From contig CP070758.1 in NCBI GenBank assembly GCA_020348925.1, forward strand, positions 2,668,043 through 2,677,570: 9,528 bases of DNA, written 5' to 3'. Shown one piece after another: positions 1 through 6,291 of the stretch (its first letter is position 1; every line of letters starts with the position of its first letter). The notes under the pieces were generated by a model. It had not been told where the DNA came from. It did not search any database and was given only the letters and a program-made list of their open reading frames with translations. The DNA is from Gemmatimonadota bacterium (GTDB lineage: Bacteria > JBHIER01 > G020348925). The translations under genes and the position numbers were made by a program.

Positions 1-1
1 A

Positions 2-757
2 AATCACTTGCCCGCTATCAAGGATGTGAGCGCTGCAGTCAAACTTGGTGATGTCAATGGTGACGGTGTCCTTGATGTCGTTATCGCCAATTATGGGGAA
101 CAGAGCGTTCTGTTCGTGGGGAACTCCGAACCAAAAGGAGGTCCTGTTGAACCGGAGGTGTTGCGCGGTGATGCGGACGGTGATGGCGAGATCGATGTGA
201 CGGATGTGCTGGTACTTGTGAACCACATTTTGGGTCACGTTCTTTTGGACGAGGAGACGATGGACCGTGCCGACTGCAATGATGACGGGCAGGTTGATAT
301 CTTGGACGCTATCGGTATTGTGAACGTCATCCTGGGGATGGGTGAGTGCAACCCAGGCGGTTCTAAGGCAGAAATCACGCCTGAGGTATTGAGGTTTTTT
401 ACATCTCTCGGAGACTTTCTTCCTGCCGAAGATGTCGACCGGTTCATGGCGATTGTCAGCAGAAATGGTACCATTCCGATATGCTGCAGTCTCTCCCAAA
501 ACTACCCCAATCCTTTCAATCCCGAGACGCGGATCGATTTTCAAATTCCCACTGCGGAAATGGTCAACGTGTCGATTTTCAATACGTTGGGACAGAGCGT
601 GCGAACCTTGACACACAGTGCGCATGAGGCCGGAATGTATACGCTCCAATGGGACGGCTGTAACGATTGCGGTCGGAGACTTCCGAGCGGTGTGTATCTG
701 TATCAATTGAAGGCGGGACATTACACAATTACGAAAAAAATGATGTTGATGAAATGA
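2..757 (+). CDS. Secreted FG-GAP/dockerin/sorting-domain protein, 3' end
   Basis: The reading frame is open to the left edge, so the true start lies outside the window and only about 251 residues are seen. The first residues hold an FG-GAP/VCBS-type calcium loop (LGDVNGDGVLDVVIANYG). A type I dockerin follows (about residues 53-115 of the visible part), with two D-x-D/N-x-D loops (GDADGDGEIDVTD and ADCNDDGQVDILD), each with a helix ending in NxILG. After an approximately 45-residue helical linker comes a FlgD-like/type IX-style sorting domain (LSQNYPNPFNP, LGQSVRTL, QWDG, SGVYLYQ) ending in KKMMLMK. Inference: an exported, surface-bound beta-propeller or repeat protein of unknown ligand. The sorting domain carries an unusual C-N-D-C where paralogues have RDDSG-like residues, and an adjacent Cys-Cys sits just before the LSQN motif. 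The stop TGA coincides with the domain's natural end. Confidence 0.85.
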   Translation, partial: NHLPAIKDVSAAVKLGDVNGDGVLDVVIANYGEQSVLFVGNSEPKGGPVEPEVLRGDADGDGEIDVTDVLVLVNHILGHVLLDEETMDRADCNDDGQVDILDAIGIVNVILGMGECNPGGSKAEITPEVLRFFTSLGDFLPAEDVDRFMAIVSRNGTIPICCSLSQNYPNPFNPETRIDFQIPTAEMVNVSIFNTLGQSVRTLTHSAHEAGMYTLQWDGCNDCGRRLPSGVYLYQLKAGHYTITKKMMLMK

Positions 758-916
758 TATCCAAATGGAAAACGTTCCTTCATGATCCCTTGATCCGTTC
801 CACTCATCCCTTTCAAAAGTACAACATCTCAAATCCTCGCCGGAAGACCGTACCTCTCTCAAAACCACCGCTTTACTCGGCAATCTGGCAAGATATTGAA
901 AAACAGAAATTAAAAC

Positions 917-945
917 TTGACTCAAGAAGGACCTTGTGCTATTTT
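917..945 (+). promoter_or_regulatory. Sigma70-type promoter of the Crp/Fnr gene
   Basis: TTGACT (917-922) and TATTTT (940-945) are separated by exactly 17 bp, and the -10 is extended by TGC (937-939). Transcription would start near 952, giving a leader of about 40 nt to the ATG at 994. It is the best -35/-10 pair noticed in the window and suggests the regulator is transcribed separately from the upstream sorting-domain gene. The -35 lies in an odd palindrome CTTGA-C-TCAAG, which lacks the N4 spacing of the two operators described elsewhere. Confidence 0.6.
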
Positions 946-993
946 TCGAAAACGAAGCCGTTCTCTGTTCTGTATATGTGGAAAAGGATCGAC

Positions 994-1671
994 ATGGAAA
1001 TAAAAGACATACTTAAGAAAAGCCCTTTATTTTCTGAGCTCAATGCAGGTGACCTCGATGCCGTGGCCGGCATCTCCGCCAAAAAAAGATATGCAAAAGG
1101 AGAGGCGATTTTCAATGAGGGTGAACCTGCCGACAGACTTTTTATTCTCAACTCAGGGCGCATAGAAGTGTTTAAGCTGTCAACGGAAGGCAAAAGGCAA
1201 ATTCTGCGCATCGTCCTTCCGGGTGAGGTTTTTGCAGAGGCGGCCATGTTCTCAGGGGAGACCTATCCGGCATATGCTGATGCTGCCACAGACACCGAGC
1301 TCCTGTGTATTGCTCAGAAGGAATTTTTATATCTGTTGGAAAAGAAGCCTGAGCTCAGTTTGCGAATGCTGGGGGCACTTTCGAAATTATTGAGAGGATT
1401 TACGGGCATGATCGAGGATCTCTGTCTCAGGGACGTCCCATCGCGCCTGGCAAAATTCCTTCTTGATCGCTCGGTAAAGGAGGACAGAGATTTTTTTCAT
1501 TTGGACATGAAAATGGGCGACTTGGCTCAAAAGATATGTACAGTGAGTGAAACGCTGTCGCGGACCCTGCGGAAGATGAGAGTGAAAGGGGTTATTGACG
1601 TAAGAGGTAAGACCATTACGATTCTCGATAAGGAGACCCTCCAAAAAATTGCCTCGGGAATGAAGATCTAA
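994..1671 (+). CDS. hcpR: Crp/Fnr-family transcriptional regulator, HcpR-like
   Basis: This is a 225-residue regulator. A cyclic-nucleotide-binding-type beta-roll occupies about residues 10-115 (KGEAIFNEGEPADRLFIL, GEVFAEAAMFSG, YPAYADA), a long dimerisation helix about 118-145, and a winged HTH about 150-213. The recognition helix TVSETLSRTLRKM has E186-x-x-S189-R190, the same spacing as the DNA-reading Glu/Ser/Arg of FNR, so a TTGA half-site is expected. The N-terminal cysteine cluster of FNR is absent, arguing against an oxygen-labile Fe-S sensor. The Arg-Ser/Thr phosphate contact of CRP is replaced by YPA, arguing against cAMP binding. The ATG at 994 is chosen because AAGG (984-987) sits 6 nt upstream and the protein begins like family members; the frame stays open upstream to 667 without family-like sequence. 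The HcpR label rests on the FrdX-type gene and matching palindromes nearby. The Crp/Fnr assignment is firm, the subfamily is inference. Confidence 0.8.
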   Translation: MEIKDILKKSPLFSELNAGDLDAVAGISAKKRYAKGEAIFNEGEPADRLFILNSGRIEVFKLSTEGKRQILRIVLPGEVFAEAAMFSGETYPAYADAATDTELLCIAQKEFLYLLEKKPELSLRMLGALSKLLRGFTGMIEDLCLRDVPSRLAKFLLDRSVKEDRDFFHLDMKMGDLAQKICTVSETLSRTLRKMRVKGVIDVRGKTITILDKETLQKIASGMKI

Positions 1672-1747
1672 TGCCTCTCTCAAAATAGAACGCTGAGTTC
1701 ACCCTCATGTGACCTCCATCAATTTTGAAATCCAAATAATCTGCTTT

Positions 1748-1763
1748 TTTGACGAAAGTCAAA
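1748..1763. promoter_or_regulatory. Crp/Fnr-type operator 1 (TTTGAC-N4-GTCAAA)
   Basis: A perfect 6+6 palindrome with spacer GAAA lies in the non-coding gap 168 nt before the propeller-gene ATG (centre 1755.5). The flanks match the second site at 7915: both read C-TTTTTTGAC-N4-GTCAAAGA. The half-site is the one expected for the E-x-x-S-R helix of the adjacent regulator. No convincing -10 can be placed at a class II distance, so activation versus repression cannot be decided. Confidence 0.65.
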
Positions 1764-1923
1764 GACTTTTCTCTCATTACGTGACATCTTTATTCAAATA
1801 AAAGGGTTGTATGGTCCGCGTTATGTTAGATGCGGAGAAGTGCAGCTTTTGGATGAAGAGTCAGCGATTTATGATAGAAATCGATGGAGAGGAGCAATAC
1901 AGAACTCAAGGAGAAATTGTACC

Positions 1924-2274
1924 ATGAGAGATTTGTCTAAGATGTTATTATTTTTTTTCATAATGATCCCCGCGATATCCCCGGCTCAGTACGTTGTGAA
2001 GGAGTTCAGCGCACCGGGTCCTGAGGCGAGAGGTCTGGCTTGGGATGGAAATTACCTGTGGTGTGTTGATGCCGATAAAGATGCCATTTTTAGGATCGAT
2101 CCGGCTTCGGGAGATATCGTACATTCCATTCCTTTTGATACTCCTGACACTTACGGAGGGGGAATCACCTGGAGCGGTGATGGCGCTTTGTGGGTGAGCC
2201 GGTTGCAGTATTTTTATAAGTTGGATACCACGACAGGCCGGGAGCTCGCCGAATTTCATTGTCCTGGTGGGTGA
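1924..2274 (+). CDS. Secreted beta-propeller protein, 5' part up to in-frame TGA
   Basis: The ATG at 1924 follows AAGGAGA (1908-1914) at a 9-nt gap and starts a signal peptide (MRDLSKMLLFFFIMIPAISP, then AQ). The next 95 residues are beta-propeller blades: GLAWDGNYLWCVD, a RIDPASGDIV turn, GITWSGDGALWVS, and a KLDTTTG turn. This is the style of NHL/YVTN or glutamine-cyclotransferase-like propellers. The frame meets TGA at codon 117 (2272-2274) after HCPGG. The same frame then continues without a shift into more propeller blades, a dockerin and a sorting domain to 3216, so this is the N-terminal quarter of one 430-codon gene rather than a separate protein. The TGA may be a nonsense change, a sequencing error or a recoded selenocysteine; see the hairpin at 2283-2307. 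If translation ends here, the product is a non-functional exported fragment. Confidence 0.75.
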   Translation: MRDLSKMLLFFFIMIPAISPAQYVVKEFSAPGPEARGLAWDGNYLWCVDADKDAIFRIDPASGDIVHSIPFDTPDTYGGGITWSGDGALWVSRLQYFYKLDTTTGRELAEFHCPGG

Positions 2275-3216
2275 CAGGCGCGTCCTACGGGCGTGACCCG
2301 TATTGGAAATAACCTCTGGTATTTCGATGAAAGTTATTGGTGGATCGGTCAGACGACGACGAGTGGCGGCCTCGGGGCAACGTTCTATCCCAGTGACAAT
2401 ACGATCAAGGATTTGGCCTGGGACGGCACGAATATCTGGGCGATCAATCCCTCAGGCATACTCACGGGATACAGTCCCACCGGTTCGCTCACCGGAGCAA
2501 TTCCGGGCCTCCTTACTGGTGGCTGGGGACTGACGTGTGACGGAACATTCCTGTGGGCTTCCGATCCGGAGTCCGATAAAATATACCAGATATCCCTGCA
2601 GGGTGAATTACCAAAAGGCGATGTGAACAGCGACGGGAGCGTCGATCTTCTGGATTTGGTGGATATCGTCAATCACATTTTGGGTCTTCGTGCTCTGGAG
2701 GATGGATCCTTTCGGCGGGCCGATTGTAATGAGGACGGTGGGATTGATGTTATCGATGCTCTGGGTCTGGTGAACGTGATTCTTGAGGTTGGTGGTTGTG
2801 AGTCAGTATCTCCTAAAATCGCTCTTTCCGACCAGGAGATGGAAATTCTGGAATCCTTGAAACCTTATGTCTCACCTTCTGGATATAAAAAATTCATGAC
2901 GCTCGTGGAGCATAACGTGGAAATTCCCTCTGAATATAGACTCTCTCAGAATTATCCCAATCCCTTCAATCCCAGAACGGATATTCGATATGAGATACCG
3001 GGTGGGAGATCATCCATCCACACTGTTCTGAAGGTATATAACGTACTTGGCCAGGAAGTGCGGACGCTCGTGAATGAAATCAAGGAGCCAGGCTATTATC
3101 AAGTGACCTGGGACGGTCGGGATGATTCCGGTTTTGAAGTGTCGAGCGGTGTATATTTCTACCAGATACGGACGGAAAACTTCCTCGATACAAAACGCAT
3201 GGTTTTTCAAAAGTGA
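2275..3216 (+). CDS. Beta-propeller/dockerin/sorting-domain protein, 3' part
   Basis: This continues the frame of the 5' part directly after the TGA; a GTG at 2293 is the first start-like codon but has no Shine-Dalgarno sequence. Numbered from the ATG at 1924, residues 118-227 complete the propeller (GVTRIGNNLW, DLAWDGTNIW, GLTCDGTFLW). Residues 231-292 form a type I dockerin (GDVNSDGSVDLLD, ADCNEDGGIDVID, each helix with VNxIL). Residues 300-335 are a helical linker also found in the protein ending at 757. Residues 340-430 are the FlgD-like sorting domain (LSQNYPNPFNP, LGQEVRTLVNE, QVTWDGRDDSG, SGVYFYQ). The intact C-terminal modules, with no other stop or frameshift, argue that the gene is not old decay. 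The next gene begins 27 nt downstream with a strong Shine-Dalgarno, so the two probably share a transcript. Ligand unknown; role presumably surface or matrix protein. Confidence 0.75.
   Translation, partial: QARPTGVTRIGNNLWYFDESYWWIGQTTTSGGLGATFYPSDNTIKDLAWDGTNIWAINPSGILTGYSPTGSLTGAIPGLLTGGWGLTCDGTFLWASDPESDKIYQISLQGELPKGDVNSDGSVDLLDLVDIVNHILGLRALEDGSFRRADCNEDGGIDVIDALGLVNVILEVGGCESVSPKIALSDQEMEILESLKPYVSPSGYKKFMTLVEHNVEIPSEYRLSQNYPNPFNPRTDIRYEIPGGRSSIHTVLKVYNVLGQEVRTLVNEIKEPGYYQVTWDGRDDSGFEVSSGVYFYQIRTENFLDTKRMVFQK
2283..2307 (+). other. Hairpin 3' of the in-frame TGA at 2272 (possible SECIS)
   Basis: UACGGG (2286-2291) pairs perfectly with CCCGUA (2297-2302) around the 5-nt loop CGUGA. UCC (2283-2285) and GGA (2305-2307) extend the stem past a two-U bulge. 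The loop begins 18 nt after the TGA and has G as its second base, which fits the general bacterial SECIS description (loop about 16-37 nt after UGA, G among its first two bases). A competing fold (CGCGUCC with GGGCGUG, loop UAC) is possible. A stem of this size can arise by chance in coding sequence. Confidence 0.3.
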
Positions 3217-3243
3217 TTCCCTCGCAGGTGAGAGGAGGTTAAA

Positions 3244-4605
3244 ATGAAGATCAAGGGTTTGTGGGTAGTTCTTTTGGTGGCTGTTCCAATGTGTGGGGCT
3301 CACGCGGAGTTGGCATTGGACGTCGCCTTTCCACATCTGTCTATCAATCGACCTGTCGATCTCCAAAATGCGGGTGACGGAAGTGACAGGATTTTTGTCG
3401 TCGAGCAGGCGGGAAGAATTCATGTCTTCGAGAATTCTCAGGACGTCCAGTCAACAGACATTTTCCTGGATATTCAGAATCGAGTCAACAGGTCAGGGAA
3501 CGAGGAGGGTCTTTTGGGACTTGCCTTTCATCCCGACTATGAGCATAATGGCTATTTCTACGTCGATTACACGGCTTCAAATCCCCGTCGCACGGTGATT
3601 GCCCGCTACACTGTCTCCGGTACGGATCCGGATGTGGCCGATGTTAATAGCGAGATCGTTCTGTTAGAAATCGAACAGCCCTTCAGCAATCACAACGGCG
3701 GTCAGATATCCTTCGGACCCGACGGCTATCTGTACATATCCGTTGGTGACGGTGGTGCGGCTGGTGATCCTCAGGGTAACGGTCAGAACCTTCAAACCTT
3801 ACTCGGAGCAATTCTTCGGATAGACGTGGACAATCCCGATATAGGATTCAATTACAGTATACCCAGTGACAATCCTTTTGCACATAATCAATTTGGCTAT
3901 GCCGAGGAAATTTATGCTTACGGTCTCCGAAATCCCTGGCGCTTCTCCTTCGATTCTGAAACCGGCTGGTTGTGGGCGGCTGACGTTGGTCAAAACACCA
4001 TCGAGGAAATCGATATCATAGAGAAGGGGAAGAACTACGGCTGGGATATAATGGAAGGAAGCGCATGTTTTGAACCACCTTCAAATTGTGATACAACTGG
4101 CCTTACCTTTCCCATCTGGGAATACGATCACAGTCTTGGACAGTCCATAACCGGAGGGTTCGTGTATCGCGGGACCAGCACACCCCAGTTGACAGGGAAA
4201 TATCTGTACGCAGATTATGTCACAGGTCGGATCTGGTCATTACAGTATGATGGGCAAAATCCTCCCTCCAACACCGAGCTCTTCGATACGGATCTCAATA
4301 TCTCCTCCTTTGGCGTGGATGAGGATAATGAGCTTTACTTCTGCGCCTTTGATGGTAGTATCTATAAAATTTCCTCCTCGTCATGCATGTCCAAAGGTGA
4401 CGCCAACGGTGATTGTGCCTTCGATGTTCTTGATGCACTTATGGTAGTAAATGTTATTTTGGATGCTGTAGATCCCACACCAGACCAATTCTGGTCAGCC
4501 GATTGCAACGGACCGGAGGGGAATTGCGACGGCGATGGTCAGGTCGATGTTTTGGATGCGCTCAAAATTGTTAATCTGATTTTAGGCTTGGCTGAGTGTC
4601 CGTAG
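3244..4605 (+). CDS. Secreted PQQ-type aldose (glucose/sorbosone) dehydrogenase with C-terminal dockerin
   Basis: AGGAGG (3233-3238) lies 5 nt before the ATG. The 453-residue product starts with a signal peptide (to about AHA-21). Residues 25-380 form the six-bladed propeller of soluble glucose/sorbosone dehydrogenases (YliI/Asd family). Landmarks are EEGLLGLAFHPDY, FSNHNGGQISFGPDG with His150 at the expected catalytic-base position, LYISVGDGG, GAILRIDVD, YAYGLRNPWRFSFD, WAADVGQN, KNYGWDIMEG and YADYVTGRIW. Known family chemistry is PQQ- and calcium-dependent oxidation of aldose sugars at C1 to lactones, passing electrons to a periplasmic acceptor; substrate cannot be read here. Residues 383-453 are a dockerin with loops GDANGDCAFDVLD and DGDGQVDVLD. 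Unlike the upstream protein there is no sorting domain after the dockerin. Probably co-transcribed with the propeller gene 27 nt upstream. No PQQ synthesis genes are present in the window. Confidence 0.88.
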   Translation: MKIKGLWVVLLVAVPMCGAHAELALDVAFPHLSINRPVDLQNAGDGSDRIFVVEQAGRIHVFENSQDVQSTDIFLDIQNRVNRSGNEEGLLGLAFHPDYEHNGYFYVDYTASNPRRTVIARYTVSGTDPDVADVNSEIVLLEIEQPFSNHNGGQISFGPDGYLYISVGDGGAAGDPQGNGQNLQTLLGAILRIDVDNPDIGFNYSIPSDNPFAHNQFGYAEEIYAYGLRNPWRFSFDSETGWLWAADVGQNTIEEIDIIEKGKNYGWDIMEGSACFEPPSNCDTTGLTFPIWEYDHSLGQSITGGFVYRGTSTPQLTGKYLYADYVTGRIWSLQYDGQNPPSNTELFDTDLNISSFGVDEDNELYFCAFDGSIYKISSSSCMSKGDANGDCAFDVLDALMVVNVILDAVDPTPDQFWSADCNGPEGNCDGDGQVDVLDALKIVNLILGLAECP

Positions 4606-4879
4606 GAGTTTGAGTAATAAAGTGCCGACACCTTTTGATCTCTGAATTATGCATTAAATCTCTTTGATGTTAGGCAAATATGACGCTTTCAACAGATTAA
4701 AATGATTCGGATTTTCAACTCAACTTGTAATGATCGGGCCTTCTGAACAAAGGGAGAGGAGTATTCCCCGAAAGATCGGGAAATCCTGAGAAGAGGTTAA
4801 ATGGAGAGGAAAAGGAGATCGTCCTGAGAGCAAAGGAGTGACCGTTGAGATTGATATAATGCTGTCTAAGGAGGAAAAT
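4606..4879 (+). other. Intergenic leader before the selenoprotein gene
   Basis: This 274-nt gap holds no recognised gene and no clear terminator for the dehydrogenase. A hairpin TTCCCCGA (4764-4771) with TCGGGAA (4776-4782), one C bulged, lies about 100 nt before the next ATG and is not followed by a T-run. An eight-codon ORF at 4801-4827 precedes a second purine-rich Shine-Dalgarno-like stretch, but nothing supports its translation. No -35/-10 pair is convincing. Confidence 0.35.
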
Positions 4880-5590
4880 ATGAGAAGTATACCAAGTATC
4901 ACGCTGGTAATAATAATTACAGGATTTCTGCTTTTTTCAATTGCGATCCAGGACATTCAAGCCGAGGTTGGTGTGGGTGATCAAGCCCCGGAGTTTACAC
5001 TGACCGATCTCGACGGGAACACCGTTTCCCTGTCCGATTTTACCGGTCAGGTCGTCTTTCTCAACTTTTTGGGTTATGGTTGAGGGTTCTGTCGGGCGGT
5101 GGCACCGTCCATCGAACAGAACGTCTGGCGAGCTTATCAAAACAGGGAGTTTCAAGCCATAGGTATTGATCTGTGGAATGGTTCGATTCAACAGGTGAGA
5201 TCGCAATATCAACAACCGTACAATATTACATATCCAATTTTGATCAACGGTAGTCTGTTGGGTGAAACATATGGTGTTTCTCAGGACTATTATTTTATCG
5301 TTGACAAGGGAGGAATTGTCCAGTATCGATCCACCGGCGGCTTGGGTCAGCGTTATGATGAGGATACCGTTACTGACATCATTGAGGGACTGCTTGATGA
5401 TTGCAAGAAAGCTGATGTTGACCTGAACGGTGAGATAGACGTTCTGGACATTCTTCTGGCGGTCAATTTCATCCTCGAACAGACCGATCCGAATTCCACT
5501 CAATTTTGTGCGGCGGACTTCAACGATGACGGCAATATCGATATTCTCGATCTCTTGGGTATTGTTGGAGAAATTCTTGAAGGTCTGTAA
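4880..5590 (+). CDS. Secreted selenocysteine thioredoxin-fold (redoxin) protein fused to a dockerin; TGA at 5081-5083 read as Sec
   Basis: AAGGAGG (4868-4874) lies 5 nt before the ATG. Read through one TGA, the product has 236 residues: a signal peptide (about 1-28), a redoxin/thioredoxin fold (about 30-172) and a type I dockerin (about 176-236; loops DVDLNGEIDVLD and DFNDDGNIDILD). The fold begins GDQAPEFTLTDLDGNTVSLSDF, then VVFLNFLGYG, then TGA (residue 68), then GFC(71)RAVAPSIEQ. In homologues the TGA position is the N-terminal, nucleophilic cysteine of the CxxC active site, so the motif becomes U-G-F-C. The frame is otherwise intact on both sides and a long hairpin starts 3 nt after the TGA. 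Known selenoproteins commonly replace this kind of redox cysteine. The usual cis-proline loop is not evident: GVSQDYYFIVD stands where GxxxxP is typical. Likely a periplasmic or surface disulphide reductase or peroxidase-like enzyme. A standard caller would split it at 5083 and restart at GTG 5099, a codon without a ribosome site. Alternative: a nonsense mutation exactly at the active site. Confidence 0.8.
5086..5122 (+). promoter_or_regulatory. Bacterial SECIS-like hairpin
   Basis: GUUCUGU (5086-5092) pairs perfectly with ACAGAAC (5116-5122). An inner stem GGGCGGU (5094-5100) pairs with ACCGUCC (5104-5110), with one G-U pair, closing the loop GGC (5101-5103). C5093 can pair with G5114, leaving AUC (5111-5113) as an asymmetric bulge. 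The loop starts 18 nt after the TGA with G first, matching the bacterial SECIS description. With 13-14 pairs in 37 nt inside coding sequence, it is a much stronger structure than chance short stems. It would recruit SelB-GTP-tRNA-Sec. Confidence 0.7.
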
Positions 5591-5753
5591 GTATGGCGAA
5601 CATTGGCTTTCTGCATTTAGAAAATGTGCACCTATGGGGTGTGAATAATGAAAATATGTACTATACGTACTCCGTTACCAAATCATTATGGATTCTGAAC
5701 ATTAAACAATTACTTTGATGAATCAGTCTTTTCGAATGTGGAGGAACTCACTC

Positions 5754-6281
5754 GTGACCGGTAGAAAAACAGTACTATTTCTCCTCTCTCTCCTCTTATT
5801 GGGTTGTGTATCTGCTTCATACGGTGATACTGAAAAAGCGCCCGATTTTAATCTGCTCACTATTGAGGGGGAAAAGGTGAAGTTGAAGGATTTACTGGGA
5901 AAAGGTCCCATCTTGATCGACTTTTGGGCCACCTGGTGCAAGCCGTGTATAAAGTATTTACCCAAGTTACAAGATTTGTACAAGGAATATGGGGAGAAAG
6001 GTTTCATGGTTTTGGCCATCAACGAGGACGGACCCCGGAACCTTTCCAAGGTGAAACCTTTTGTCAATTCCTTGGGACTTCAGTTTCCGATTCTTTTGGA
6101 TAAGAACTCGCAGGTTCTGCGTCGCTTCCGGGGTTTCGGCATACCTATATCCGTACTCGTCAATCCGGAGGGTGAGATTGTTCGCGTACATCGGGGTTAC
6201 AGGCCTGGTGATGAAAAAATGTGGGTCGAAGAGATTGAGAAGCATTTGATCGTAAAGGAGCCCAAGGCCCAAATCCAGTAA
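5754..6281 (+). CDS. TlpA/ResA-type thioredoxin, exported
   Basis: The product has 175 residues if started at GTG 5754, chosen because GGAGG (5740-5744) lies 9 nt upstream and the protein then begins MTGRK followed by a hydrophobic signal core. An in-frame ATG at 5718 adds 12 residues but has no Shine-Dalgarno. The signal ends LLLLGC-VSASYG; Cys18 could be a lipidation site, though Leu at -2 is atypical. The thioredoxin fold has the active site WATWC(62)KPC(65) and the cis-proline loop FGIPISVLVNPEG. Known role of the family: thiol-disulphide exchange in the periplasm, often reducing cytochrome c apoproteins or partner oxidoreductases. The barrel gene starts 10 nt after its stop, indicating co-translation. 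It is a normal C-x-x-C protein, in contrast to the U-x-x-C paralogue 163 nt upstream; the two share only the fold, not the dockerin. Confidence 0.85.
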   Translation: MTGRKTVLFLLSLLLLGCVSASYGDTEKAPDFNLLTIEGEKVKLKDLLGKGPILIDFWATWCKPCIKYLPKLQDLYKEYGEKGFMVLAINEDGPRNLSKVKPFVNSLGLQFPILLDKNSQVLRRFRGFGIPISVLVNPEGEIVRVHRGYRPGDEKMWVEEIEKHLIVKEPKAQIQ

Positions 6282-6291
6282 GGTATTCTTT

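Noticed and set aside
667-993. N-terminal extension of the Crp/Fnr protein
   Set aside because: The frame is open but the sequence is not family-like, overlaps the previous gene and contains the promoter; the ATG at 994 has a good Shine-Dalgarno.
994-1671. Oxygen-sensing FNR or cAMP-binding CRP
   Set aside because: The N-terminal Fe-S cysteines of FNR and the Arg-Ser/Thr cAMP contact are both missing; only the FNR-like recognition helix is kept.
4764-4782. Hairpin as the terminator of the dehydrogenase gene
   Set aside because: The stem is interrupted, there is no T-run after it, and it lies about 160 nt beyond the stop codon.
4937-5503. A long open frame on the minus strand opposite the selenoprotein gene
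   Set aside because: It has no ribosome site or recognisable domain, and the plus strand encodes clear protein motifs throughout. It is a coding shadow.
5658-5670. GTAC-N5-GTAC palindrome before the TlpA gene as an operator
   Set aside because: Four-base arms only, no second copy noticed; it cannot be told from chance.
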